Shown: positions 16,632-24,566 of the stretch, piece by piece
How the letters are laid out: each line of letters starts with the position of its first letter
Position numbering within the stretch: the first letter of the stretch is position 1
DNA from: an uncultured Muribaculaceae bacterium
Lineage (GTDB): Bacteria; Bacteroidota; Bacteroidia; Bacteroidales; Muribaculaceae
Assembly (NCBI GenBank): GCA_910589425.1
Contig: CAJUSZ010000002.1
Coordinates: forward strand, 54,984 to 118,983
Reading direction: 5' to 3'
DNA: 64,000 nucleotides
Made by a program: the position numbers and the translations under genes
The notes under the pieces: generated by a model
What the model saw: only the letters and a program-made list of their open reading frames with translations
What the model was told of the DNA's origin: nothing
Databases searched by the model: none

Positions 16632-17398
16632 ATAAACCTAAGTTTACAGCAATTATACCGGCTCGATACGCATCTTCCCGTTTCCCGGGTAAACCGTTGG
16701 CAAAAATAGGTGGAGTGGAGATGATTGTCCGCGTCGCAAGGCAGGTTGAGAAATCGGTTGACAGTGTGATAGTCGCCACTGATGATGAGCGTATAAGTCA
16801 ATGTGTGGAAAGCAATGGCATAAAGTGTGTGATGACATCTCCCGCTCACAGAAGCGGGACGGACCGGATTGCCGAGGCATGCCGGTTGTTGGATTCGGAT
16901 TCGGATGTGGTGATCAATGTGCAAGGAGACGAACCTTTTATCCGTCCGGAGCAGATCGAGCAACTGAAAGAATGTTTCATATCGAGAGAAGACACGCAGA
17001 TTGCTACCCTTGTCAGGCTTTTTGACAAAAACAAAGGGTTTGAGGCTCTGTTTGATCCCAACATTGTCAAAGTGGTTTTTTCCGGGAAGATGAAAGCATT
17101 GTATTTTTCGCGGAGTATTATCCCGTATGTGCGTGGAGTAGAATGGCAAGATTGGCTTTCAAAATCATCGTTTCATACGCATATCGGCATTTATGCCTAT
17201 AGAAGGGAAGTTCTGGATAGGATCACGCATCTTCCTCCGTCTCCTCTTGAGCTTGCAGAGAGTCTGGAGCAATTAAGGTGGCTTCAGGCGGGAATACCGA
17301 TAGATGTGGCGGTAAGCGATTATCCCACTGTGGGCATTGATACCCCGGCCGATCTTGAAGCGGCGGAAAGAATGTTGCGTGAAATGAATGACATCTGA
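16628..17398 (+). CDS. kdsB: 3-deoxy-manno-octulosonate cytidylyltransferase (CMP-Kdo synthetase)
   Basis: This enzyme activates Kdo with CTP for lipid A core assembly. The 256-residue protein has the nucleotide-binding start FTAIIPARYASSRFPGKPLAKIGG, ATDDERI, the pyrophosphate-site SGTDRIAEA, VQGDEPFI and the sugar-binding IGIYAYRREVL and PPSPLELAESLEQLRWL. All signature residues are present and the length is typical. ATG 16628 overlaps the upstream stop as ATGA. The stop overlaps the next start, so the gene sits inside a tightly packed operon. Confidence 0.93.
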   Translation: MNKPKFTAIIPARYASSRFPGKPLAKIGGVEMIVRVARQVEKSVDSVIVATDDERISQCVESNGIKCVMTSPAHRSGTDRIAEACRLLDSDSDVVINVQGDEPFIRPEQIEQLKECFISREDTQIATLVRLFDKNKGFEALFDPNIVKVVFSGKMKALYFSRSIIPYVRGVEWQDWLSKSSFHTHIGIYAYRREVLDRITHLPPSPLELAESLEQLRWLQAGIPIDVAVSDYPTVGIDTPADLEAAERMLREMNDI

Positions 17399-18078
17399 TG
17401 AGTACTATGGAAGTGAAGTTTGCTGAAAATATAAGATCAGTAATCAAGCATTACAAAGCAATAGTGATTACAGCCGATGTTTCCAACGCTCCGACAGATG
17501 ACAGACTATGGTCGGAGATCGAGGCGGCGGGGAGAAGAATAAAGGATGGTTATGCCATTGACCAGATAAAGAGAAGACCGGCTATTTCGGCAACACGCAC
17601 AGCATATAAACTGTTGGGCAAGGATCCCAATCGGTATAGACCGTCGGCGGAATCGCTCTGCAGGCGTGTGGTTAACGGCAAAGGCCTATATCGGCTAAGC
17701 ACTATGGTGGATATAATAAATCTGATCTCAATGGAGACAGGGTATAGCATAGGCGGTTTTGATGCCGAGAAGGTGAGCGGATCTGTTCTGACACTTGGAG
17801 TCGGGGAGGCAGGAGAGGAATTTGATGCGATCGGCCGGGGTTTGCTAAATATAGCCGGTCTTCCCGTATATCGGGATGAATCCGGACCTATCGGGACTCC
17901 GACAAGCGATGTGGTCAGGACATCGCTGACTGAGTCAACAAAAAAGCTGCTCATGATAGTCAATATGTATGGTGAGGAATCAACCGATGAAGACGCGGTA
18001 GTTGACATGTCCGTGGCTCTTTTGAAAAAATATGCATCGGCTGAAAACATTTCTATAGAAAAATATTTATTAAGTTAG
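17398..18078 (+). CDS. B3/B4 tRNA-binding domain protein
   Basis: This 226-residue stand-alone protein resembles the B3/B4 (editing) domain of the phenylalanyl-tRNA synthetase beta subunit. The core (NRYRPSAESLCRRVVNGKGLYRLSTMVDIINLISMETGYSIGGFDAEKVSG) is typical of the family. Relatives may hydrolyse mischarged tRNAs or bind amino acids; none of that can be proved here. Its ATG overlaps the kdsB stop by one base, so it is part of that operon. The link to the envelope genes is unexplained. Confidence 0.75.
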   Translation: MSTMEVKFAENIRSVIKHYKAIVITADVSNAPTDDRLWSEIEAAGRRIKDGYAIDQIKRRPAISATRTAYKLLGKDPNRYRPSAESLCRRVVNGKGLYRLSTMVDIINLISMETGYSIGGFDAEKVSGSVLTLGVGEAGEEFDAIGRGLLNIAGLPVYRDESGPIGTPTSDVVRTSLTESTKKLLMIVNMYGEESTDEDAVVDMSVALLKKYASAENISIEKYLLS

Positions 18079-18215
18079 CCGTTGTAATACAATATTTTAT
18101 CTTAATGTGAGAGGCATTCGTGATAAAAAAATACTGCTGGGGTAGAACAAATTTTCATGTCCGGGTGTTATTCTATCGTAAAACATCTGAAAACAACTTG
18201 AAAAAATACCTAAAC

Positions 18216-18725
18216 ATGAAAACAAAGGAATCTTTCAAACAGCGTCTCGTCGGTCTGCAGGGTAATCTTCTTAGCTTCGCTTATCAGCTTACGACAAACC
18301 GCGAGGCTGCCCAAGATCTTCTTCAGGACACCACACTCAAAGCTCTCGACAATGAAGAGAAGTATGTGGATAATGTCAATTTCAAGGGCTGGATCTTCAC
18401 GATAATGAGAAATATCTTTATCAACAATTATCGTCAGACCGTAAGAAAAGCGACCGTAATTGACCAGACAGAGGATCTTTACCACCTCAATATCTGTCAG
18501 GACAGTGGTCTGGCCACGCCTGAAGGATCGTTCGCTGTCAAAGAGATTTCTACAGCAGTCAATGCATTCTCACCGGAATATCGCGAACCATTTACGCTTT
18601 ATCTTGCCGGTTATAAATATAATGAGATAGCTGATAAAATGGGTCTTCCGCTCGGCACAGTGAAAAGCCGCATCTTCTTCGCGCGCAAGAAACTTCGCGA
18701 GCAGCTTAAGGATTATGCCCGTTGA
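18216..18725 (+). CDS. RNA polymerase sigma factor, ECF subfamily
   Basis: The protein has 169 residues. Region 2 includes LVGLQGNLLSFAYQLTTNREAAQDLLQDTTLKAL and the DNA-melting stretch NFKGWIFTIMRNIFINNYR. Region 4 (AVNAFSPEYREPFTLYLAGYKYNEIADKMGLPLGTVKSRIFFARKKLREQL) has a complete helix-turn-helix. No anti-sigma gene lies next to it, unlike many ECF loci. ATG 18216 is chosen over an upstream in-frame GTG because the extra 32 residues are unlike the family. The 137 nt upstream contain no clear promoter of the housekeeping type, so it may be autoregulated. Confidence 0.88.
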   Translation: MKTKESFKQRLVGLQGNLLSFAYQLTTNREAAQDLLQDTTLKALDNEEKYVDNVNFKGWIFTIMRNIFINNYRQTVRKATVIDQTEDLYHLNICQDSGLATPEGSFAVKEISTAVNAFSPEYREPFTLYLAGYKYNEIADKMGLPLGTVKSRIFFARKKLREQLKDYAR

Positions 18726-18812
18726 TTCAGGCTTCAGAAAAAGAATTACAGGTATTTAGTTTTTATGTTTTGCAGGAGCGTGCCGTCAGAAGGGCGCTCC
18801 ACCCAAATCTTC

Positions 18813-18840
18813 AGGCGTCGGCATTGAGTTGTCGGCGCCT
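18813..18840. terminator. Candidate terminator hairpin between convergent genes
   Basis: Arms 18813-18822 and 18831-18840 form a 10-bp stem with two G-U pairs in the plus-strand RNA and an 8-nt loop. No T-run follows. It sits between the sigma factor gene (plus) and bioGC (minus). Confidence 0.4.
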
Positions 18841-18848
18841 AAACTATT

Positions 18849-20234
18849 TCAATGCTTGCTCTTCTTCGCCACAATATATAACGCCCGGAACAACAGGGTA
18901 ACTCTGCCATCGGGATCGGTGATGCTCCTGAACATGTCCCGTATCGTACCGAAACGGCCGAATGCTCCGCCGACACCGGTTTCTCTAAGATGGCGCATCG
19001 CTTCTTTAGGCGAATCAAACACGATTTCGATTGAATCCTCTTCGGTATAAACGGAATTGAAATATTTTTCTGCCATGCGGCAAATCTCTTCTGCTGGGAT
19101 ATAGAGCATTGGAGATGGCCTGAATTGATCGAATTTACTTAGAGTACCGGGCAGGAATGTGGAGCATGCCAAAACACCATCCTGTTTAAGCACTTTTGCG
19201 GAATTCATGAAGAAGCGGTCAAGATTCCTGAACCATTGTATGGTGGATGCGCTGAGAATCATGTCGTATGAAGATTCCGTTTCATCGATCCACAATTCCG
19301 CATCCCTGACGTAATACCGTTCAGCTGGTGCCAGATTGAAATGTCGGGTAGGATACAAGTCCACGTAGTCGATGGATGACGGTTTGACAACAGGCGCGTA
19401 ACTATGCGTGAAAAGACCGGTGCCTTGCCCTATTTCCAATACATTCCCATTCTCAGTGATGTCAAGACCCTTTATTATGTCTGTCAGCCTCCTTATTATT
19501 ATCGACTGGGCTTTCGCCTCGGAATCATAGGTTCTTGCAGAGGTCTGAAACCTTTTCCCGACTTTAGCTGTATCTGGAATTGTCGCATTAACAATTCTGG
19601 ATATGGCTATATAATGTGGATCATCAAGTTCGTAGATTTCTTCAGAGTCTGTATTGCTGGAATTCCATGCTCTCGCCTGATTGGCTGGAGGAAATATACG
19701 GTCATGTTTCCCTATGTAGGCACGCCGCCATCTTATATTGGATTCATGGGGCTTTTCAGAGGCTTTCATTATTGACAGAAGCTCATCTTTGAGTGCCGCT
19801 ACCGGCTCGGAACCTTTCCCGAGTTTTTCCATCAGAACGGGATCATTAGAATTCAGCATACGTTTCCTGAATTTGGAAAGATTCCTGTCGTCGAGGTTGT
19901 CTGCGGTACCTTTGAATATGCTTGACGGAATGCCGAGTTCATCATTGACAGGAAACTCAGTCCCGTTTATGGCAAAAGCCATCGATATGTTTTCGTCGGC
20001 TGTTATGACTCTTGAAGCTGCCCAGACACCGAGCGACCATGCATAAAGATATATTGTGGAATATTTCTTGAGTTCGTCGTATGGGAAATCGAGCGATGAA
20101 AAATCGGAAACGACGGCGGTGTCCCAATCCTCTTTTATAATGTCGGAATATAAATCCACGCCAGTAGACCACCCGGCAAATATAAGAATAAGCCGTTTGT
20201 TATCATCTTTATGATGAGTCAGTGAGAACTTCAT
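18849..20234 (-). CDS. Fused BioG-BioC: pimeloyl-ACP methyl ester esterase / malonyl-ACP O-methyltransferase
   Basis: This 461-residue two-domain protein makes pimeloyl-ACP for biotin. Residues about 1-215 are BioG (DUF452): LILIFAGWSTGVD, the nucleophile elbow YAWSLGVWAA and DDPHYIAIS with the presumed catalytic His. Residues about 225-461 are BioC: a class I methyltransferase with NVLEIGQGTGLFTHSY as SAM site, DMILSASTIQWF, and family-typical LRETGVGGAFG. BioC methylates malonyl-ACP so it can enter fatty acid synthesis, and BioG cuts the ester afterwards. Its start overlaps the bioF stop by 4 nt. The fusion is known in Bacteroidetes. Confidence 0.9.
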   Translation of the reverse strand: MKFSLTHHKDDNKRLILIFAGWSTGVDLYSDIIKEDWDTAVVSDFSSLDFPYDELKKYSTIYLYAWSLGVWAASRVITADENISMAFAINGTEFPVNDELGIPSSIFKGTADNLDDRNLSKFRKRMLNSNDPVLMEKLGKGSEPVAALKDELLSIMKASEKPHESNIRWRRAYIGKHDRIFPPANQARAWNSSNTDSEEIYELDDPHYIAISRIVNATIPDTAKVGKRFQTSARTYDSEAKAQSIIIRRLTDIIKGLDITENGNVLEIGQGTGLFTHSYAPVVKPSSIDYVDLYPTRHFNLAPAERYYVRDAELWIDETESSYDMILSASTIQWFRNLDRFFMNSAKVLKQDGVLACSTFLPGTLSKFDQFRPSPMLYIPAEEICRMAEKYFNSVYTEEDSIEIVFDSPKEAMRHLRETGVGGAFGRFGTIRDMFRSITDPDGRVTLLFRALYIVAKKSKH

Positions 20235-21385
20235 TTGTTTAGAAACTTGGGTAAAAGTGTTTCCAAAGTTGACAACAGTGAACTGATGTCATCGTCTCTC
20301 AGAGAGCTGTTGAGAGAAAAACGTATGCGTTCGGTGCCGGGCGGAACTGTCGGACGTCTTATCGGGAGAGCGTCGAAACCGTTTGCCCTTAATTCCGAAG
20401 CAAGTTTGACGGCAGATTCTGCGTCTCCTGTTGTCAGGGGTATAATTTGTGATTCGGAATTGTTTTGTTTTCCGGTGATCTTTTCGATTCCGCATCTGAG
20501 ATTGCCGGAGAGCGTTGACAACCGTTTGCGTTCATTGTTCATTGAAAGCATTTTTTCAATCATAATTATAGACCGGGCGGCGCAAACGGGTGGGAGAGAG
20601 GTCGAGAATATGAAAGGTCGGGAGGTGTTTATCAGAAGATCGATGATTATGTCTGAGGCTACGACAAATGCCCCGGCTGATGCCAAAGCCTTGCCTAAAG
20701 TCCCGACAATGATATCCACTTGGTCAGTGAGTCCAAGTTCTTCAGCAAGTCCGAGACCTTTTTCTCCGCGTACTCCAAACGCATGGGCTTCGTCAAGATA
20801 GATGATAAGCTCCGGATATTTTTCTTTGAGTTTTACAATTTTCTCAAGTGGCGCGAGATCGCCGTCCATGCTGTAGATCGATTCCACGACCACGATTATT
20901 CGCCGGTATGATTCGGATTCTTTCGCAAGAATTTTCTCTAGTCTGGCTATGTCATTGTGCGGGAAGCGTTTGAACTCGGCCTTCCCTACTGCCAGACCGT
21001 CAATGACTGAGGCATGGATGCATTTGTCGCATAAAAACAGAGTGGATCTTTGGGCGAGAGATGATATGGTGCCAACGTTGGCATGATAACCGGAGTTGAA
21101 AATTAATGCTTTTCGATGGAAGAGGCTGGAAATTAGCTGTTCCAATTGAGCATGGTATTTCCCTCTCCGTGACAGGAGGCGTGAGGCGGCGGATGTGAAA
21201 CCGGCATCAGGAAAGCGCTCGGAGAGTTCTTTGTCGAATTCATCTTCCCTTGCGGCAAGACCAAGATAGTCGTTGGATGATAAATCAATGGCATAAGACC
21301 TGTCAGATTCCGGGATAGAACGTAACCGTCCCTCATCCCGGAGTTTGCCCATAATCTCATAATATACATCCAGAGACTTGTTCAT
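20231..21385 (-). CDS. bioF: 8-amino-7-oxononanoate synthase
   Basis: This PLP enzyme joins pimeloyl-ACP and alanine to form KAPA. The 384-residue protein has the N-terminal DLSSNDYLGLA, the Gly-rich SRLLSRRGKYHAQLE, NSGYHANVGTI, the PLP-binding IYLDEAHAFGVRGEKGLGLAEE and the Schiff-base Lys in IIVGTLGKALASAGAFV. ATG 21385 is chosen because it overlaps the bioA stop (TGATG) and starts just before the family N terminus. The reading frame continues 46 codons further upstream but that part has no family match. It is the middle gene of the biotin operon. Confidence 0.93.
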   Translation of the reverse strand: MNKSLDVYYEIMGKLRDEGRLRSIPESDRSYAIDLSSNDYLGLAAREDEFDKELSERFPDAGFTSAASRLLSRRGKYHAQLEQLISSLFHRKALIFNSGYHANVGTISSLAQRSTLFLCDKCIHASVIDGLAVGKAEFKRFPHNDIARLEKILAKESESYRRIIVVVESIYSMDGDLAPLEKIVKLKEKYPELIIYLDEAHAFGVRGEKGLGLAEELGLTDQVDIIVGTLGKALASAGAFVVASDIIIDLLINTSRPFIFSTSLPPVCAARSIIMIEKMLSMNNERKRLSTLSGNLRCGIEKITGKQNNSESQIIPLTTGDAESAVKLASELRANGFDALPIRRPTVPPGTERIRFSLNSSLRDDDISSLLSTLETLLPKFLNK

Positions 21386-22680
21386 CAGCAATAGAGCCTT
21401 TTTATTATTTTCAAAAGTGCATCGCACAATGAGTGCAATTGCTCGTCGGTGATTGCCATGTATGGAGGCATTATATAGGCATTCCTGCCAAATGGCCTTA
21501 TCCATACTCCCTCCTCCACACACATTTGTTGGAACGGGGCAAGATCCACCTCATTCTTAAGCTCAATCACTCCAATTGCTCCGAGAACTCTGACATCCGC
21601 CGTGCAGGGTAAAGTCGCTGCCTCCGCAAGACGCTCTTTCATGATAGCTTCGATCTCTTGTATGCGGTTTTTCCATGAAGAGTTGACAAGTAGCTCGGTT
21701 GACGCGATTGCTACCGCGCAAGCGAGGGGATTGCCCATGAATGTCGGGCCATGCATCATGACTCCTGCTCTTGATGATGAGATTCTGTCTGCTATTGCCG
21801 CTGTTGTTGCCACTGCGGAGAAAGTCATGAATCCTCCGGTCAAGGATTTCCCGATCAGCATTATATCAGGCTCTACGCCGGAATATTCACATGCGAACAT
21901 TTTCCCGGTCCGACCGAATCCGGTAGCGATTTCATCAAATATCAGGATCAGTCCGAGATCGTCGCACTGTTTCCTTAGCTCGCGTAGATATTGCGGATGA
22001 TAAAAGCGCATTCCTCCGGCTCCCTGCACGATGGGTTCAAGTATCACGCCAGCTATTGTGTCAGCGTTTTCCGCGAGCATTATCCGCATAGGTTCGTAAT
22101 CAGCCGGATCCCATTCCTCTCCGAATCTGCATTGTGGGGCCGGCGCAAAATGTCTTATCGGCAGGGATGTCCCGAATGCACCGTGCATGCCGGTAACCGG
22201 ATCGCAAACCGACATGGCATTCCATGTATCTCCGTGATATCCAGAACGGATTGTGGCAAAATTAGTGTGCGGTGGATCATCTATCGCCTGCACAGCCATT
22301 TTCATCGCTATTTCTGTGGCCACGGAACCAGAGTCGGCGTAGAAGATATGGTTCATTGACGGAGGGAGTATGGAGAGCAGTAGCTTCCCGAGGTCGATCG
22401 CTGGCTGATGAGTTAATCCACCGAACATGACATGACTCATTCTGTCGATCTGATTCTTGGCAGCCTGATTGAGAACGGGGTGATTGTAGCCATGTATCAC
22501 GCACCACCACGAAGACATGCCGTCTATCAGTTCAGTTCCGTCTGCAAGGGTTATAATGGCTCCAGAAGCGTGGTCCACCTTGAAAGTCGGCAGAGGATCA
22601 TGAGTAGAGGTATATGGATGCCACAGATGATCGTGGTCAAAACTATCGTGTATCTGTCCGGTTGAATCTGTTCTTGTCAT
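21385..22680 (-). CDS. bioA: Adenosylmethionine-8-amino-7-oxononanoate aminotransferase
   Basis: This enzyme converts KAPA to DAPA with SAM as amino donor. The 431-residue protein has the N-terminal DHDHLWHPYTSTHDPLP, WWCVIHGYNHP, the PLP phosphate site YADSGSVATEIAMKMA, ILIFDEIATGFGRTG and the Schiff-base Lys in DIMLIGKSLTGG. It is the first gene of a bioA-bioF-bioGC unit. bioB and bioD are not in the window. The promoter lies between it and dnaA. No BirA-type operator could be recognised by eye. Confidence 0.93.
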   Translation of the reverse strand: MTRTDSTGQIHDSFDHDHLWHPYTSTHDPLPTFKVDHASGAIITLADGTELIDGMSSWWCVIHGYNHPVLNQAAKNQIDRMSHVMFGGLTHQPAIDLGKLLLSILPPSMNHIFYADSGSVATEIAMKMAVQAIDDPPHTNFATIRSGYHGDTWNAMSVCDPVTGMHGAFGTSLPIRHFAPAPQCRFGEEWDPADYEPMRIMLAENADTIAGVILEPIVQGAGGMRFYHPQYLRELRKQCDDLGLILIFDEIATGFGRTGKMFACEYSGVEPDIMLIGKSLTGGFMTFSAVATTAAIADRISSSRAGVMMHGPTFMGNPLACAVAIASTELLVNSSWKNRIQEIEAIMKERLAEAATLPCTADVRVLGAIGVIELKNEVDLAPFQQMCVEEGVWIRPFGRNAYIMPPYMAITDEQLHSLCDALLKIIKRLYC

Positions 22681-22702
22681 CTCATTGAGAAATTTGCGAT
22701 GA

Positions 22703-22733
22703 CAAAATTACAAAAAAAAGCACTGACAACAAA
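22703..22733 (-). promoter_or_regulatory. Promoter of the biotin operon
   Basis: On the minus strand, TTTG (22730-22733), a 19-nt gap and TAATTTTG (22703-22710). It lies in the 96-nt gap after dnaA, 22 nt upstream of the bioA ATG. Confidence 0.65.
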
Positions 22734-22776
22734 ATGTAATGAGGGATGGCATAAGGGATCAGCTCCCCTTGTCTTA

Positions 22777-24183
22777 TTATCGACGAAGCTCGGCCTCGAT
22801 GGATTCCACGGCCTCTGTCAGTTCCCGGGCAAACGGCATGCGGTCTTTTACCGCAGCGATGCCATGCATCACGGTGGTGTGTGTTCGGTTCAGCTTGCGT
22901 CCGATGGATTTGAGCGACAATTCTGTGAGTTTATTTCCCAGGAACATGGCCACCATTCGCGCGTCAGCAATCTCCCGCACTCTGCTTTTTGAGAAAATGA
23001 CGTCAGGGTTAAGATTGTAATATTCGGCGGTGGCGTCGACTATCATGTCAAAATTGATAGTTTTCTTTACCTGTTTTACGGAATTGCGCATTACGCTGCG
23101 GGCCATCTCAAGGGATATAGGCGCATTGAGGGTAATGCTTCTGGTCAGGATACCCATTACGATTCCCTCAAGTTCCCGGACTGATCCGGCAGTGTTCTCC
23201 GCGATATAGTCCAATACCTCGTTGGGGAGGTCGAGACCATTTTTAGATGCTTTATAATGTAATATCTGTTTTCTTAAGGAGGCATCCGGACGCGAAAGCT
23301 TTTCTGTAACTCCCCACTTGAATCGGTCTATCAGACGATCGGTGATGCCATCAAGTTCAACAGGAGGACGGTCGCATGTGAAAACCAATGTTTTCCCTCT
23401 GTGGTGCAGATGGTTGAAAATTGGGAATAGCGCGTTCATTGTCCCGTCTTTGAAAGATAGTTCCTGCAGATCGTCAAAGAGCAGGGCGTCCATTTGCTGA
23501 AACCAGTTGATGAATCCGGGTATCTCTTTTTTTATTGTCGCTCCGGCCAGTAGGTTCTGAAACTGACGCATCGGCATGAACAAAACCTTTGAAGCCGGGT
23601 TTATCTCCTTTATCCTTATCCCTATGGCTTGGATCAGGTGTGTTTTACCGACGCCTACATCTCCGTATAGAAAGAATGGGTTGAAGTCATTCTTATTGGG
23701 ATTGTTGGCAATATATTCGGCTATGGTGAAAGGAAGTTTGTTGCTTTCTCCCACACAGTAGTTCTGAAAGTTGAGCGATTCGTTCAGTTGCGGGTCGATC
23801 TCGCCTTCATCCAGATTATCCTGTGATTCAAGAGGATTTACTGCCCTGCGCGCCTGTTTGTTGACTTTGCTGTAGATCACGGGGCTTTGTTCAGGGCTTT
23901 CGATCCGGACTTTACTGTTGTCATCATGGTTGATGACATTTATTTCGTAGGCCAGTTTCACACCGGCGCCGAAACTGCGGCGGAGTGATGCGATTATGAT
24001 ATTGTAGAAATCATATTCGTATTTCTCGAAGAAAAAGTGGGAGGGGAGTCCTATGGTAAGCTCGTTTCCGTCAAAGCCGTTGAATGTAGCGTCAGCAAAC
24101 CACGTGTCGAATCGTTCCTGACCGACATTGGCTCTGATGAGCCTTGTGAAATTATTCCATTGTTGTTGAAATTGTTCTCGCAT
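22777..24183 (-). CDS. dnaA: Chromosomal replication initiator DnaA
   Basis: This AAA+ protein opens the replication origin. The 468-residue protein has domain I (MREQFQQQWNNFTRLI), a variable linker (about 95-140), the AAA core (YGDVGVGKTHLIQAIG Walker A, LLFDDLQEL Walker B, RFKWGVTEKL) and domain IV with the DnaA-box-reading motif RTHTTVMHGIAAV. ATG 24183 fits the family N terminus; the frame runs 11 codons further but without family match. Genes that often flank dnaA in other phyla (dnaN, recF, gyrB) are absent, as is usual in Bacteroidetes. The leader contains a palindrome and AT-rich repeats. Confidence 0.95.
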   Translation of the reverse strand: MREQFQQQWNNFTRLIRANVGQERFDTWFADATFNGFDGNELTIGLPSHFFFEKYEYDFYNIIIASLRRSFGAGVKLAYEINVINHDDNSKVRIESPEQSPVIYSKVNKQARRAVNPLESQDNLDEGEIDPQLNESLNFQNYCVGESNKLPFTIAEYIANNPNKNDFNPFFLYGDVGVGKTHLIQAIGIRIKEINPASKVLFMPMRQFQNLLAGATIKKEIPGFINWFQQMDALLFDDLQELSFKDGTMNALFPIFNHLHHRGKTLVFTCDRPPVELDGITDRLIDRFKWGVTEKLSRPDASLRKQILHYKASKNGLDLPNEVLDYIAENTAGSVRELEGIVMGILTRSITLNAPISLEMARSVMRNSVKQVKKTINFDMIVDATAEYYNLNPDVIFSKSRVREIADARMVAMFLGNKLTELSLKSIGRKLNRTHTTVMHGIAAVKDRMPFARELTEAVESIEAELRR

Positions 24184-24231
24184 GATCGCTTGGTGTGGTT
24201 GTCTGCTGAAGCGCATTTTGGCGTTAAGCGG

Positions 24232-24266
24232 TTACAAATTTCGCTCAAAATTTGTAAAAAAAAAAA
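24232..24266. repeat. Palindrome plus 11-A run in the dnaA leader
   Basis: Perfect 10-nt arms (24232-24241 and 24248-24257, TTACAAATTT/AAATTTGTAA) enclose a 6-nt spacer, and an unbroken run of A extends to 24266. It is centred about 60 nt upstream of the dnaA ATG and may be an operator or a leader hairpin. Confidence 0.6.
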
Positions 24267-24281
24267 TGCAAAAATTTTTGG

Positions 24282-24309
24282 AAGTGTTGATTTTAATTGA
24301 AAGTGTTGA
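24282..24309. repeat. Direct repeat AAGTGTTGA upstream of dnaA
   Basis: AAGTGTTGA occurs at 24282-24290 and 24301-24309, 19 bp apart, in an AT-rich tract (24256-24460). It does not match the DnaA box. Function unknown. Confidence 0.45.
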
Positions 24310-24461
24310 CAATCAGTGGAATGTATACACGTATGTGATCATGTGTGAATTGTTGCTATATATTTATGGTCAATTTACAGTGAATCAGATGATTATAAAT
24401 ATGCGACAGCTATGTGTGATAAATCTATATTATTGTAGTTATTACGAAATGGTCTGATAAT

Positions 24462-24508
24462 ATTACGAATCCGTTATCCGGATTCAGTCCGGATAGCGGA
24501 TTCGTAAT
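24462..24508. repeat. Strong 21-bp hairpin between the MCE gene and dnaA
   Basis: Arms 24462-24482 and 24488-24508 pair at 20 of 21 positions, the exception being a possible G-U, with a 5-nt loop. No T-run on either side. It lies 52 nt downstream of the MCE gene stop on the minus strand, and may be its 3' end hairpin or a protein-binding site. Confidence 0.65.
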
Positions 24509-24531
24509 CATGTATGCGTCAAGCAATATTG

Positions 24532-24566
24532 GCTTTGATATATTCCTTATATTTCAATATCAAAGC
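24532..24566. repeat. Inverted repeat overlapping the MCE gene stop codon
   Basis: GCTTTGATAT (24532-24541) and ATATCAAAGC (24557-24566) are perfect complements around 15 nt. The right arm contains the stop codon of the MCE gene. It may protect the mRNA end or assist termination. Confidence 0.5.

Noticed and set aside
20231..21523. Longer bioF with 46 extra N-terminal residues
   Set aside because: The extra part overlaps the bioA coding region and lacks BioF similarity; ATG 21385 overlaps the bioA stop in the usual coupled manner.
24184..24560. Standard oriC with DnaA boxes next to dnaA
   Set aside because: No TTATCCACA or close variants cluster in the gap, and dnaN/recF are absent. Only repeats of unknown meaning are present.
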